Assembly: GCA_014904985.1 (NCBI GenBank)
Contig: MU128917.1
Coordinates: forward strand, 374,888 to 409,591
Direction: 5' to 3'
Source: Hydnum rufescens UP504
Lineage: Eukaryota; Basidiomycota; Agaricomycetes; Cantharellales; Hydnaceae
DNA length: 34,704 nucleotides
Shown: in pieces, positions 1 to 8,948 of the stretch
How the letters are laid out: the number at the start of each line of letters is the position of its first letter
Position numbering within the stretch: the first letter of the stretch is position 1
Made by a program: the position numbers and the translations under genes
Notes under the pieces: model-generated
The model's database searches: none
Told to the model about the DNA's origin: nothing
The model's input: only the letters and a program-made list of their open reading frames with translations

Positions 1-423
1 CGCCTCGATTATGATGTTCATGACGCGTAGTAAACTGCGAAATCTGGCGTGTTCTCCACCATTCAATCGGAGATTCGTATTCCCCAAGGGTACGTTATTC
101 GCCTCGGAATCGTCCAATCGCCTCTTCCGTCCCTCGCGCTACAAGCTAGCTCCCATCAAGGCCAGTTCGTTTACTTACATAGGCCCCATTCCAGATGTGG
201 TGCCATTGCTATGCAGCACCTCGCATCTTGTGTCGTTCCCCCCATCCTGTTTGTGCAGTGGGCAATTGTGGCACGTTTCGGATATGCGGAAGCAGGTCGG
301 TTTCCTCGGACCAACGAGAATTTCTATAACGAGGTGTGGCTGGGACTGGAACATGTCAATGCTAGGTAGTTCTCGGAGTTGTGGAGCAAAAGGGGAGCCT
401 CCGTTCACAAGATATACCATCAA
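1..423 (-). CDS. Unrecognised coding fragment, Cys-containing, partial
   Basis: I do not recognise this gene. On the minus strand positions 423-175 are open for 82 codons and contain a Cys/His-rich stretch (CFRISETCHNCPLHKQ) that could bind a metal, although the spacing fits no family I can name. A splice-donor-like GTAAGT follows near 176. Past it, in another frame, roughly 140 to 1 stays open to the window edge with a basic/acidic composition (RKRRLDDSEANNVPLG), so this may be two exons of a gene that continues to the left of the window. No start codon can be assigned with confidence. Neighbouring minus-strand coding signals at 670-1650 may belong to the same transcription unit. The base composition looks coding but the call rests only on open frames and residue composition. 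Confidence 0.3.
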
Positions 424-669
424 TTGTAAATTTTATGAAGATAAATTGAACACTTTCAGGTGTTTACTGCCCGGTCGAACATTGCTCCCCAAATGGTAAC
501 AATCTTTACATCCCCAATTCTTAGCGGCGAAGCGTGTCTGTTAGCTTGACCAAATCTCTACAGATTATCGAGCAAGGAGAAATGATTTGCAAGTTCCATG
601 GAAAAAGAAAGGATAATGGCTCATACCTTCAAGATCAACTTCTCCCTCAGCTCCGACTACATGGTGAGG

Positions 670-1650
670 TTTGGGTATGTGCGGAAGTGAGGAAAGCGAG
701 GTCGCCGTCAAAGGGCGGTTTGCCGTAATTGCGAGTTGCTGTGGCAGCATCCTTTCTCCATTCGGACAAGGCGCGCTCCCACGTAACATCCTCATTGACA
801 CGCCGCACCCTCATTTCTTTGGGAGCTGCATTGTGGCTGCGAAGTTTACGATCCGAAGGAAAGGCTGTTTTCCTCTGTTGGCGCCACCACGGCCGCCGCG
901 ACTGCGGTGGCCACCAGGATCACCTCGAGTGTCACGACCACGTCCACTGGGACCACCGGGACCTCTGGGACGACTGGGACCGCCAGGATCACCTTCATCC
1001 GGGTCATCATCCATCTCATTGTCTTCATCATCAGGCTGATCCCCGGGTTCTGGTTTGTGTGCATGCCACAAACCCCCTTGACTTAGAGCATCGATGACGA
1101 CCTGGGACTGAATAGCAGAAAGTGCTTCGTAGTATGGTTGAATTTTCGATGCAGCAAGATTAAGGAAAAGGAACAGTTGAAGGAGTCCTGTGAGTGTTAA
1201 AGGCTTGAAAGTGTCAAGATGATAGAGGTTGGGCTGCCTCGAGAAAAAGGTTAAGTCAGTAATACCAGGAAATCTTTGGCTTGGGTACACACCTGGTCAT
1301 CATCCCAAGACCCAGTGTATGCTAACACTGTGTCATATTCAGTGCAGCAACCAAAAACCAATTGATTTTTCAAGCCAAGGCTCCGTCTTTGGAAGAGTGC
1401 CGTGGTTAACCCATATATCAGTTGATTCAGAGCTGATGCTGTACTGAAGAACTGCTTGTTCTCTGATACAAAGTGAAGGACATGAAGTGTCCGAAAATTT
1501 GCATGGGGAAGGCATGCGCATTCAATGCAGAACTGGCGGGGCAACCCAGGAATGTGACCTTGGAGTTTAAGGATGACTATGGCATCCGCGACTGCAGTTT
1601 CAATGATTTTCTTCGGCAAGTGTACTAGGTACAACTGTGTTAAGGGTTGT
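670..1650 (-). CDS. Hypothetical multi-exon protein with RG/GP-rich acidic region
   Basis: An upstream exon (about 1634 down to 1306) is open and probably begins after an acceptor (ACACAG) rather than at an ATG, because its frame has a stop just upstream. It ends with TGGGATGATGACCAG before a GTGTGT donor. A 59-nt intron (1305-1247) ends in GAGGCAG and joins in phase 0 to an exon starting PNLYHLDTFKPLTLTG. That exon runs into an acidic stretch (DDEDNEMDDDPDEGDPGG) and then RG/GP-rich sequence. A further open frame at about 900-670 (VNEDVTWERALSEWRKD) looks coding but needs a frame change or another intron to join. The acidic then GP-rich composition recalls the linker of agaricomycete Ty3 gag proteins, so a gag fragment is an alternative. 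Function unknown. Confidence 0.35.
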
Positions 1651-2180
1651 ACTCAAGGCGAAAGATACAATGATGTAATCGAGACGAATACAAGGAAATG
1701 CCCTTAAGGCGATTGATGAGGGAGTCGCGGAGTGGGGATTACGTAAGTCACGAAAGACGAGTACGTACGAGGAAGACCGGCTTCTTGAGACTTAATAGGC
1801 AAAGGTTTTAAGATGAGAGTCGCGAGCGATAACTGAGATCGCGAGAGTGGAATTCAATCGGTTGACAATATATTCTCGATCTTCTCAAGAGCGAGTGTAC
1901 ATCAAGTAACTACTTATACTATTAGAGATCAAAAGGGTTTTATGGATAAAGGGGTGTTGAATAAAGGAAGGATGTATATAATAGGAATTGCTGAAAGAGG
2001 AAGGCACAATGGCGGCAAGGGTGAAGGTCACGTGATGGCGTGATTGGCTTGGTTATTCGTACGTAAGTGAGGTTACGAGTATGACTCATAACAGTACCCC
2101 CCCTTTGAGCGTGAAGCCCTCGAAGTGCGTAACTCGAGTTTTACGAGGTGGGTGTTTTTTGGTGGTTTCGGTGGTTGCCG
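1651..2180. other. No gene seen
   Basis: AT-moderate sequence without a sustained open frame, hairpin array or recognised repeat. It lies between the minus-strand hypothetical gene and the plus-strand pseudogene and would contain both promoters if these are divergently transcribed. Confidence 0.5.
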
Positions 2181-2190
2181 TGGTGGTTAC

Positions 2191-2196
2191 TATAAA
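2191..2196 (+). promoter_or_regulatory. TATA-like box of the 2245 pseudogene
   Basis: TATAAA lies about 50 bases before the ATG at 2245, preceded by a GT-rich tract. Position and sequence fit a polymerase II core promoter; assignment is by position only. Confidence 0.4.
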
Positions 2197-2244
2197 GGGC
2201 AGGTTTGTCGCATTCGCTTCTGATTCCGTACCATCATCATCGAT

Positions 2245-3111
2245 ATGGCCGACGAAGCTATTCTCTCTTTGATCAAGATGAAGGCGGTGATGGAAATCCT
2301 CCAGACCGAGGAGGCGTTGCGACCGCGAAGGTCGAGTTGGTGAAGTGGGAGGTAAGTGATGAAACTTTTTCTGTTTTCTGTGAGTTGCGTTGATTTTTTG
2401 TAAAGTGGCAGGTGCATCTGCAAGGTCAGATGCCTGAGGTGTTGCCTCTCATGCTGGAGATGGGTTTGGCCCTTGCAGCTTGGCGTCTGCGTGTCGAGCG
2501 GATCGAGAACGATGTGGGCGTTTGTCGTGCCCAGGAAGAGGCGGCAGTGCGCACTTTAGAGGAGGCGCGTCGTCTCGATGCTGAGGCGCGGCGCGAGGCC
2601 GAGGATGCTGCTTGGTGCGCAGCTGTGGCAGAGGTGCCGAGGGGTGCGTCGAGAGATGCGCCTATCGTGTTGGGCGAGGATGAGGGATCCTCGATGGTGA
2701 GTGCGATTTTTGAAGTCTCGATGTCACTGACTTGGTGTTTTTTAGTGCGATTGGTGCTCATCTGTGCACGCTCGATGGGTGGCCGGTGGTAAGAAGGGGG
2801 AGGAACCTTTGTGCGTGTCCGGTCCTCGTTTTTGCTGCAGGTGTGCGCGAAGCGGAACAAGAAGTGTTCCCTGGTGCCAGTGGGTCATCAGCACTTGAAG
2901 CGGGTTGCTGAGGGCGGTGAGGAGCCTTCGCGGGCTTCCAGGCGACGACGCGTTGTGTCGCCTGAGTCGAAGGGTTCGCCTTCTCCTGTGGAGGGGGTTG
3001 AGGAGGAAGTGCCTGGGGGGGCGCCTGGGGCTGCGCCTGAGCTCTCTGCAGGCAACTTGCTTCTGTGGGTCGAGAGTCTCTTGAAGCGCACTGAGGAGAT
3101 GTGGGCCGATG
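2245..3111 (+). pseudogene. Coiled-coil plus Cys-rich protein gene, frame-broken and interrupted by a repeat
   Basis: The first exon starts MADEAILSLIKMKAVMEILQ and ends at a GTAAGT donor (intron 2352-2411, 60 nt), but its frame must shift within the exon to reach the open frame that joins the next exon in phase 0. Exon 2 (2412-2697) is strongly alpha-helical with heptad-like Ala/Arg/Glu sequence (LEEARRLDAEARREAEDAAW), a likely coiled coil. A 48-nt intron (2698-2745, GTGAGT...TTTTAG) leads to a Cys-rich exon beginning CDWC, with later CxxC and a CAKRNKKC stretch in another frame, reminiscent of fungal zinc-cluster-like segments. The gene is cut at 3111 by a 1.7-kb repeat. Open sequence of similar Ala/Glu-rich character (ELAQCAVLARWATAEASAA) resumes after it near 4830, so the repeat probably inserted into an exon. 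Function unknown. Confidence 0.5.
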
Positions 3112-3144
3112 TGGAAGATAAAAACATCCAGTATCAGAAAACGC

Positions 3145-3640
3145 GAAATCACACCACTCCCAGCCTTTGGACGATCACATGACCAATTACGAAATTAATT
3201 ACGGCTATGCGCAGAAATCGAATTCGTTCTATAACTCCATCAGTTTTGATCGGAGAGGTACGCCCATATAACACTTAGAAAGCTACGATTCACACCTTTC
3301 GAACGGTACCAAACACAAGTCGAACAGACCAAAACTGCACTCTCCAGGCCAATTTTACTACCAAAATCCGGAATTTCCAGTAAAAAACGAATTTCTCCGT
3401 CAGTTCGCATTCAATCCTTTCGGAACAACCGCGCCTAGAAAGATATAAAAAATCCGCATCCGACGGTACCGAGCACGCGAAGAACAGATCAAAACTGAAC
3501 TCTACAGAGCAATATTACTATCAGAATCAACACCCATCAGTAAAAAATGAATTTCTCTGTCAGTTTACACCGGATCTTCTCGGAACCACCGCACCCAGAA
3601 AGCTGTGAAAAATCCGCATCTAATGATACCAAGAACGTCT
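3145..3640 (+). repeat. Three degenerate ~160-bp tandem units inside repeat copy 1
   Basis: The landmark GGTACC/GATACC recurs at 3305, 3465 and 3625, exactly 160 bases apart, each followed by AAACAC/GAGCAC-like sequence, a (A)GATCAAAACTG-like block and CAGTAAAAAA(C/T)GAATTTCTC. The same organisation is present in copies 2 and 3. Confidence 0.75.
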
Positions 3641-3663
3641 ATTACAGATGCAAACTGCTGTTT

Positions 3664-3741
3664 CTGCATCGAATCCCATCCCATGCACTTGTCCCCATTA
3701 TCAACCAACAACAAAACACCTTAACCACTGGACTATGCTCA
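3664..3741 (-). ncRNA. tRNA-like head with A and B boxes (antisense in repeat copy 1)
   Basis: Read on the minus strand, TAGTCCAGTGGTTAAGGTG resembles a polymerase III A box and GGGATTCGATGC about 45 bases later resembles a B box. Matching pairs occur at 6140-6209 and 30462-30534 in the other copies. It is too divergent to be a functional tRNA; a SINE head captured by the repeat is the likeliest explanation. Confidence 0.45.
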
Positions 3742-3842
3742 AATTAATCTCCAAAACCCGGAGATATCCTTTCATTTCGCCTCCAGAATGCTCCACATGG
3801 TCAGTGACCACATGCTCCAAGCATTCCACATGCTCAGCAAAT

Positions 3843-4030
3843 TGGTGACATCACCCCTCCTCATGAATCCTTTTGTTCTCTTTATGAATGACATCACTAT
3901 GACATCACCCCTCATGATTCCTTTTGTTCTCTTTATGAATGACTCAGCTATGACCGCATTATTACATCATCTTGTTATTTTCTTTTGTTCTCACCTATGA
4001 CTCACATATGACTCACCCATGGGGAGTCAT
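3843..4030 (+). promoter_or_regulatory. Cluster of bZIP-type sites upstream of the repeat's TATA box
   Basis: Repeated TGACATCA and TGACTCA-type octamers/heptamers lie between 3846 and about 4020, spaced by TTTTGTTCTCTTTATGA-like spacers, 40-215 bases before TATAAAAG at 4061-4068. TGACTCA is the canonical Gcn4/AP-1 site and TGACATCA is close to the ATF/CREB site. Equivalent clusters lie at 6318-6495 and 30615-30800. Confidence 0.5.
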
Positions 4031-4060
4031 ATTTCTTAAACACAGCCACCTTCAGAAAGG

Positions 4061-4068
4061 TATAAAAG
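4061..4068 (+). promoter_or_regulatory. TATA box of repeat copy 1
   Basis: TATAAAAG in a conserved context (CAGAAAGG before, CTGGTAGATTTCC after), kept in copy 2 (6538-6545) and changed to TATATAAG in copy 3 (near 30861). This supports the repeat being an LTR with a polymerase II promoter. Confidence 0.55.
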
Positions 4069-4469
4069 CTGGTAGATTTCCTGTACCCCCACACAATCAT
4101 CTCCTCTCTGGAAATCATTACTGTCAACCACTGTCAACTTTTCTGCTTGCCTCTAAAGAACAGTCTATCTATAAGCCATCTGGAGCTAAGTCATCTTCAA
4201 GGTTGTTGAGACAAAGCCACTGGTAGCCCTCTACGCGAATCACTAAAGCCAAGGATAGTTGCAGGACCTAAGGTTAGAGTTGCTGGACATCCAAGGAAAA
4301 GTAAGCATAATGAAATACATATCAGGTTTTGAAGAAAGAAGAAAGAAACATACTAACAAGACTAACCAAGCACTGACCAATCTATAACCCACAGATATCC
4401 GCATTTTGACCAGGAGAATGTAAACAAGAATACACAAATATCAGTAAACAGACCAACACAACACAAACG

Positions 4470-4624
4470 ATGTATAAGCCTTTCCACAAGCATCCCAGAC
4501 ATATAAGCCTTTCTATAAGCATCCCACACGACGTATAAGCCTTTCCACAAGCATCCCAGACGTATAAGCCTTTCTATAAGCATCCCACACGACGTATAAG
4601 CCTTTCTACAAGCATCCTACATGA
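4470..4624 (+). repeat. Five ~31-bp tandem units in repeat copy 1
   Basis: Units of the form (A)CGTATAAGCCTTTC followed by (T/C)A(T/C)AAGCATCCCA are repeated five times here, three times in copy 2 (6944-7040) and once in copy 3 (31260-31290). Confidence 0.8.
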
Positions 4625-4818
4625 TATATCATTGACTACAGCTAGTCCATATCCCTTCCTATTCTCCACTGAACACCATACACATCTTACAGAGTGTGAT
4701 CAACCATTGAAGCGAACCAGCCCAACGAATAACAACAGAAATACAGTCTCCCATCCACACACTGGCTGAACCAGATTTTGATTTGACAGTCATCGGAGCT
4801 CCCAACCCTTCTTCTATA

Positions 4819-5135
4819 CTGATGACCCGACGCCCGAGTTGGCGCAATGCGCAGTGCTCGCGCGATGGGCCACTGCGGAGGCGTCCGCGGCTGTGGAGCT
4901 GGAGGAGGTGAGGTGTGGGAGTTGGAGCGGGGGTTGGCTGTCGCGAAGTCGCGGCGAGGTCGCGCGCGTGTGTGACAGTGATGGGGATGTGCAGCTTATG
5001 TCCGGAGCGGGCGGATCTCTCTCTTTCTCTAAGTCCCAGATTCGGCCAATTTTCGGCCAATTTTCGGCCATTTCGGCCAACTCTGGGCCACAAGGTGCAG
5101 ACCGTAAAATGGCCATTTCGGCCGGAATAGTGATG
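4819..5135 (+). pseudogene. Probable downstream remnant of the 2245 pseudogene, then GGCC-rich sequence
   Basis: Immediately after the repeat, GC-rich sequence is open and Ala/Glu-rich (VLARWATAEASAAVELEE) up to a GTGAGG donor-like site near 4907, as expected if it continues the interrupted coiled-coil gene. From about 5040 the motif TTTTCGGCCAA is repeated three times. No recognisable domain. Confidence 0.35.
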
Positions 5136-5203
5136 GGACCTACTTAGGTACCATTATCTGCCCAAAAGTGGTACCTAACTAGGTAGGCTTAGATGACTGA
5201 CCA
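5136..5203 (-). repeat. Solitary transposon end, TIR copy D
   Basis: Read on the minus strand it starts TGGTCAGTCAT and ends GGTACCTAAGTAGGTCC, matching the ends at 17359-17427, 22717-22786 and 31477-31545. The two ACCTA(C/A)(T/C)TAGGTACC halves are inverted to one another, so it can also form a hairpin. I found no partner in plus orientation to its left. Confidence 0.6.
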
Positions 5204-5586
5204 AGGTGTCCACCTAGTTCCTTCTGGGCTGCTGGACTGCTCCTCCAACATCCCTGACCTCCTTATCTCATTCTTGCCTGGATTCTTCCAGACTTAGCCG
5301 GACTTACACTGGACTTAGCTGGAATTATTTGTGTTTACATTTGTTTGGTGCCCTCGTCACAGCATGGCCCTGACAGTACCTGTCCTATAGGGAAACCTTT
5401 GCTCATACCTGGGATTATCCTCTGGCTTGCGTTTGAGGCCCCATGTCTGTCATGACCGTTGTGACCATGTCTTCTTTCAGGGATCTTCTATTGCCATTGT
5501 GGCATGTTCAAGAGGTGGAGTTTTCTTTAGTTGGGTGTTTGGGTGGGCTCTGGCCCTGGACCCAGAACACTATTTTTGAGACATTA
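5204..5586. other. No gene seen between TIR D and repeat copy 2
   Basis: The motif GGACTTAGC/GGACTTACAC recurs around 5290-5325 and short open frames occur, but nothing with domain or splice support. Confidence 0.4.
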
Positions 5587-7232
5587 TGGAAGATAAAACA
5601 TCCAGTATCAGAAAACGTGAAATCACACCACTCCCAGCCTTTGGACAATCACATGACCAATTATGAAATTAATTACAGATATGCGCAGAAATTGAACTCA
5701 TTCTATAACTCCATCAGTTTTGATTGGAGAGGTACACCCATATAACACTAAGAAAGCTACGATTCACACCTTTCAAACGGTACCAAACACACATTGAACG
5801 GACCAAAACTGCACTCTCCAGGCCAATTTTACTATCAAAATCCAGGATCTCCAGTAAAAAATGAATTTCTCCATCAGTTCGAATTCAATCTTCTCAAAAC
5901 AACCGCGCCTAGAAATATATAAGAAATCCTCATCCAACGGTACTGAGCACGTGAAGAACAGATCAAAATTGAACTCTACAGAACGATATTACTATCAGAA
6001 TCAACACCCATCAGTAAAAAACGAATTTCTCTGTCAGTTTACACCAGATCTGCTCGGAACCACCGCGCCCAGAAAGCTGTTAGAAATCCGCATCTAATGA
6101 TACCAAGAACGTCTATTACAGATGCAAACTGCTGTTTCTGCATCGAATCCCATCCCATGCACTTGTCCCCATTATCAACCAACAACAAAACACCTTAACC
6201 ATTGGACTATGCTCAAATTAATCTCCAAAACCCAGAGATATCCTTTCATTTCACCTCCAGAATGCTCCACACGGTCAGTGACCTCATGCTCCAAGCATTC
6301 CACATGCTCAGCAAATTGGTGACATCACCCCCCCTCATGATTCCTTTTGTTCTCTTTATGAATGACATCACTATGACATCACCCCCTCATGATTCCTTTT
6401 GTTCTCCTTATGCATGACTCAGCTATGACCGCATTATGACATCATCTTGTTATTTTTCTTTTGTTCTCACCTATGACTCACATATGACTCACCCATGAGG
6501 GAGTCATATTTCTTAAACACAGCCACCTTCAGAAAGGTATAAAAGCTGGTAGATTTCCTGTATCCCCCCAATCATCTCCTCTCTGGAAATCATCACTGTC
6601 AACCACTGTCAACTTTTCTGCTTGCCTCTAAAGAACAGTCTATCTATAAGCCATCTGGAGCTAAGTCATCTTCAAGGTTGTTGAGACAAAGCCACTGGTA
6701 GCCCTCCATGTGAATCACTAAAGCCAAGGATAGTTGCAGGACCTAAGGTTAGAGTTGCTGGACATCCAAGGAAAAGTAAGCATAATGAAATATGTATCAG
6801 GTTTTGAAGAAAGAAGAAAGAAACACACTAACAAAACTAACCAAGCACTGACCAGTCTATAACCCACAGATATCCGCATTTTGACCAGGAGAATGTAAAC
6901 AAGAATACACAAATATCAGTAAATGAACCAACACAACATGAACAACGTATAAGCCTTTCCATAAGCATCCTACACAATGTATAAGCCTTCCTACAAGCAT
7001 CACAGATGTATAAGCCTTTCCACAAGCATCCCAGATGATACATCATTGACTACAGCTAGTCCATATCCCTTCCTATTCTCCACTGAACACCATACACATC
7101 TTGCAGAGTGTGATCAACCATTGAAGCGAACCAACCCAACAAATAACAACAGAAATACAGTCTCCCATCTACACACTGGCTGAACCAGATTTTGATTTGA
7201 CAGTCATTGGAGCTCCCAACCCTTCTTCTATA
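5587..7232 (+). repeat. LTR-like dispersed repeat, copy 2
   Basis: Near-full-length second copy, same orientation as copy 1 and about 770 bases downstream of it. It keeps the ~160-bp tandem units, the antisense tRNA-like head (B box 6140-6151, A box about 6193-6209), the bZIP-site cluster (6318-6495), TATAAAAG (6538-6545) and three 31-bp units (6944-7040). Many differences from copy 1 are CpG in one copy and TpG or CpA in the other. The copies could be independent solo elements or flank a short internal segment; no matching target duplication settles this. Confidence 0.7.
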
Positions 7233-7691
7233 ACGTGCATGAGGAAGTCTCTGGACTTAGCTCACAACTCTCAGGTCTTTTAGGTGGGATGGAGGTGGTG
7301 CCTGGGTGAGGGGATTTCATGGATCTGGCTTGTCAATTGGGGTGCATGGAGGAGATTTGGATATCTGGCTCATGTCACACGACATCATCAAGACATCTAC
7401 TGTTGTTCTTCTGGTTCGCACAAGGGAGCTCAGCTCATGGTCCTGCTACCAACAGGTTTAATTTTTGGTGTTTATGGTCTCCACTCCAGGGGGAGTATGT
7501 TTTCTTCCTGTTTCTCTTGCCCCCCATTCCCATTCAAACTCATTTGCTCCAGTGGGAGCTGTTGTCCATGTTTTGCTCACTTTCCCATTTCCCATTTTCT
7601 TGTTCTAGTGGGAGCATATGGGGACTGCCCCATTTTTCTTCTTTTGTCTCATGTTTTTCGCTGGTGCCATAGCCTCCACCATCAAGGGGAG
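7233..7691 (+). mobile_element. Decayed 3' internal tail of a Copia-type element with polypurine tract
   Basis: No conserved reverse transcriptase or integrase motif is visible. The segment is rich in GGGGGAGT-type purine blocks, typical of the untranslated tail of Ty1/Copia elements, and ends in AAGGGGAG directly before the LTR at 7692, where a plus-strand primer tract belongs. Open frames here are low-complexity. The 5' part of the element appears lost or displaced by repeat copy 2. Confidence 0.45.
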
Positions 7692-7926
7692 TGTTGAAAT
7701 GGGTGGTTATTGGCTATGGCATATTCATATCATGTGCCAAATTGCGGCCTCCCCTTTTCTTTGCTGTTCCGGCCCATTCTAGGGCCACCCCCTTTTTACT
7801 ATATATAGCATAGGTACTGCATGTAAACCCCCACTGGTTTGTACCTCCGCAATCATACCCTGCACCGAGGTTCTTTTATCACACAAGAAAGGTGTTTGGG
7901 GAAGTCAAAATACAGGTTCCCCAACA
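7692..7926 (+). mobile_element. 235-bp LTR, Copia-like 3' LTR
   Basis: Begins TGTTGAAATGG and ends GGTTCCCCAACA, giving perfect TGTTG/CAACA termini. A TATATATAG box lies near 7799-7808 and a polypurine tract abuts the left end. Five bases on each side do not match, as expected for a 3' LTR whose 5' partner is missing. Confidence 0.65.
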
Positions 7927-7969
7927 TCTTGTGTGTTCCATGTGCAAGTAGTGGATGGGTGCTTGTTAG

Positions 7970-8045
7970 ACTTGACCGGGGTTTGAACCAGGGTTGTTCA
8001 AAAAGCACCCTATAGCCCAAACACTATTACTCACTACACTACACA
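7970..8045 (-). ncRNA. tRNA-derived SINE-like head
   Basis: On the minus strand TAGTGTAGTGAGTAATAGTG resembles an A box and D arm, TTTGGGCTATAGGG resembles an anticodon arm, and GGTTCAAACCCC is a good T-loop/B box, in the correct order and spacing over about 75 bases. The 5' acceptor stem does not close, so a SINE head or tRNA relic is more likely than an active tRNA gene. Confidence 0.5.
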
Positions 8046-8095
8046 CTAGCAACATTTATCTTTGTTTTTTTATGCATATAAGTCAGGTATGTATT

Positions 8096-8235
8096 GCGGG
8101 GACACCCCGCAGACCCCGTCCGCTGCGCGGGGCTCTCGCGGGGACACCCGCACCCCGTCCGCTGCGCGGGGCTGCCGCGGGGACACCCCGCACCCCATCC
8201 GCTGCGCGGAGCCCTCACGGGGATACCCCGTACCT
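8096..8235 (+). repeat. GC-rich ~40-bp minisatellite, about 3.5 copies
   Basis: Units start at 8096, 8138, 8177 and 8217 (periods 42, 39, 40) and share GCGGGGACACCCCGCA and CCGCTGCGCGGGGC. Each contains short inverted repeats (GGGG...CCCC and CCGC...GCGG). It is open in several frames, which is a by-product of its composition. Confidence 0.8.
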
Positions 8236-8948
8236 CATCTGAGATTTGCCGCCGAGTTCTCGGGTGGCCCGAAAGGGGCATTTCAAATACCCCTCGTTCA
8301 AGGGCGAAAAGTCAAGAGTGGCCAGGGCCCGCGACGATACTATGCTTGTTTGCCTGCTTGCTGTTTGCCTTTATTACTTGCCATGTCATCATTCTTTTCC
8401 TTTCACTGTGGGTTATGCGCCATATTGGGGATCCCACAGAATCGTGGTTTGTTTGCAGTCAAATTCTTGTTGCATAGTGTTAGTTACATACTGCTGCCTA
8501 TTATGGAGTCATATCCATGCACCATTCACATTCTTCGCAACCTATTGAGAGCTGTGGGCACGGGCACTATTCAACCCGGGGTCATGCCGGACGACGGGCA
8601 TAGGTGGGAGTGTCAAGGATAGTGGAGCCGTGGAAGGTCGCGTGTACATGTTCCAGGACCAAATGCCGTGGGCTTTCCGCAAGATTGCACGGGCATGACG
8701 AAGGCGGGCCATACAAATGTTTTAAGAAATCATCTGGTGGCCGGTGAATTCTTAGCCGAGTGGGTGGGTCTATTTGAGCTTAGGAATTTGATTGAGGAAG
8801 TCAGAGAGTACTCAGACGCACCTTGTCATCTTTCGCCATCAAAAATATCTTCAACCTGGGGCTTTCTTCTCCCGCTTCGTATGTCCGCCCTCACCAATCT
8901 GACTATTCGCACCAACCGCACTTTCGCCCAATGGGATGATCCTGCTAT
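8236..8948 (+). other. Weak coding signal only
   Basis: A plus-strand frame at 8668-8982 (LRNLIEEVREYSDAPCHLS, then LTNLTIRTNRTFAQW) reads like part of a leucine-rich F-box-type protein, but without start, splice or domain support. I would treat it as a possible fragment. Confidence 0.2.

Larger units (their letters stand above)
3112..4818 (+). repeat. LTR-like dispersed repeat, copy 1
   Basis: First of three plus-strand copies (others 5587-7232 and 29909-31472). All begin TGGAAGATAAAA(A)CATCC and share the end ...TTTGACAGTCATCGGAG followed by CTCCCAACCC; copies 1 and 2 also share TTCTTCTATA. It has no long open frame. Order of parts: three ~160-bp tandem units, a reverse tRNA-like head, a cluster of TGACATCA/TGACTCA sites, a TATAAAAG box at 4061, a transcribed-looking leader and a ~31-bp tandem repeat. 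This resembles a long LTR (U3 with promoter, then R/U5), but I see no convincing TG...CA ends; GATG occurs at both edges and could be part of a target duplication. No terminal inverted repeat was found. Confidence 0.7.

Noticed and set aside
3664..3741. Functional tRNA gene
   Set aside because: A and B boxes are present but acceptor and anticodon stems do not pair; a SINE-type relic fits better.
3112..7232. Copies 1 and 2 as the two LTRs of one short element
   Set aside because: The 770-bp interval holds pseudogene-like sequence and an unrelated transposon end, and the outer flanks show no shared target duplication; independent insertions are at least as likely.
8062..8622. 186-codon plus-strand frame
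   Set aside because: Its first third is the GC-rich minisatellite, open in several frames, and the rest has no domain or splice support.
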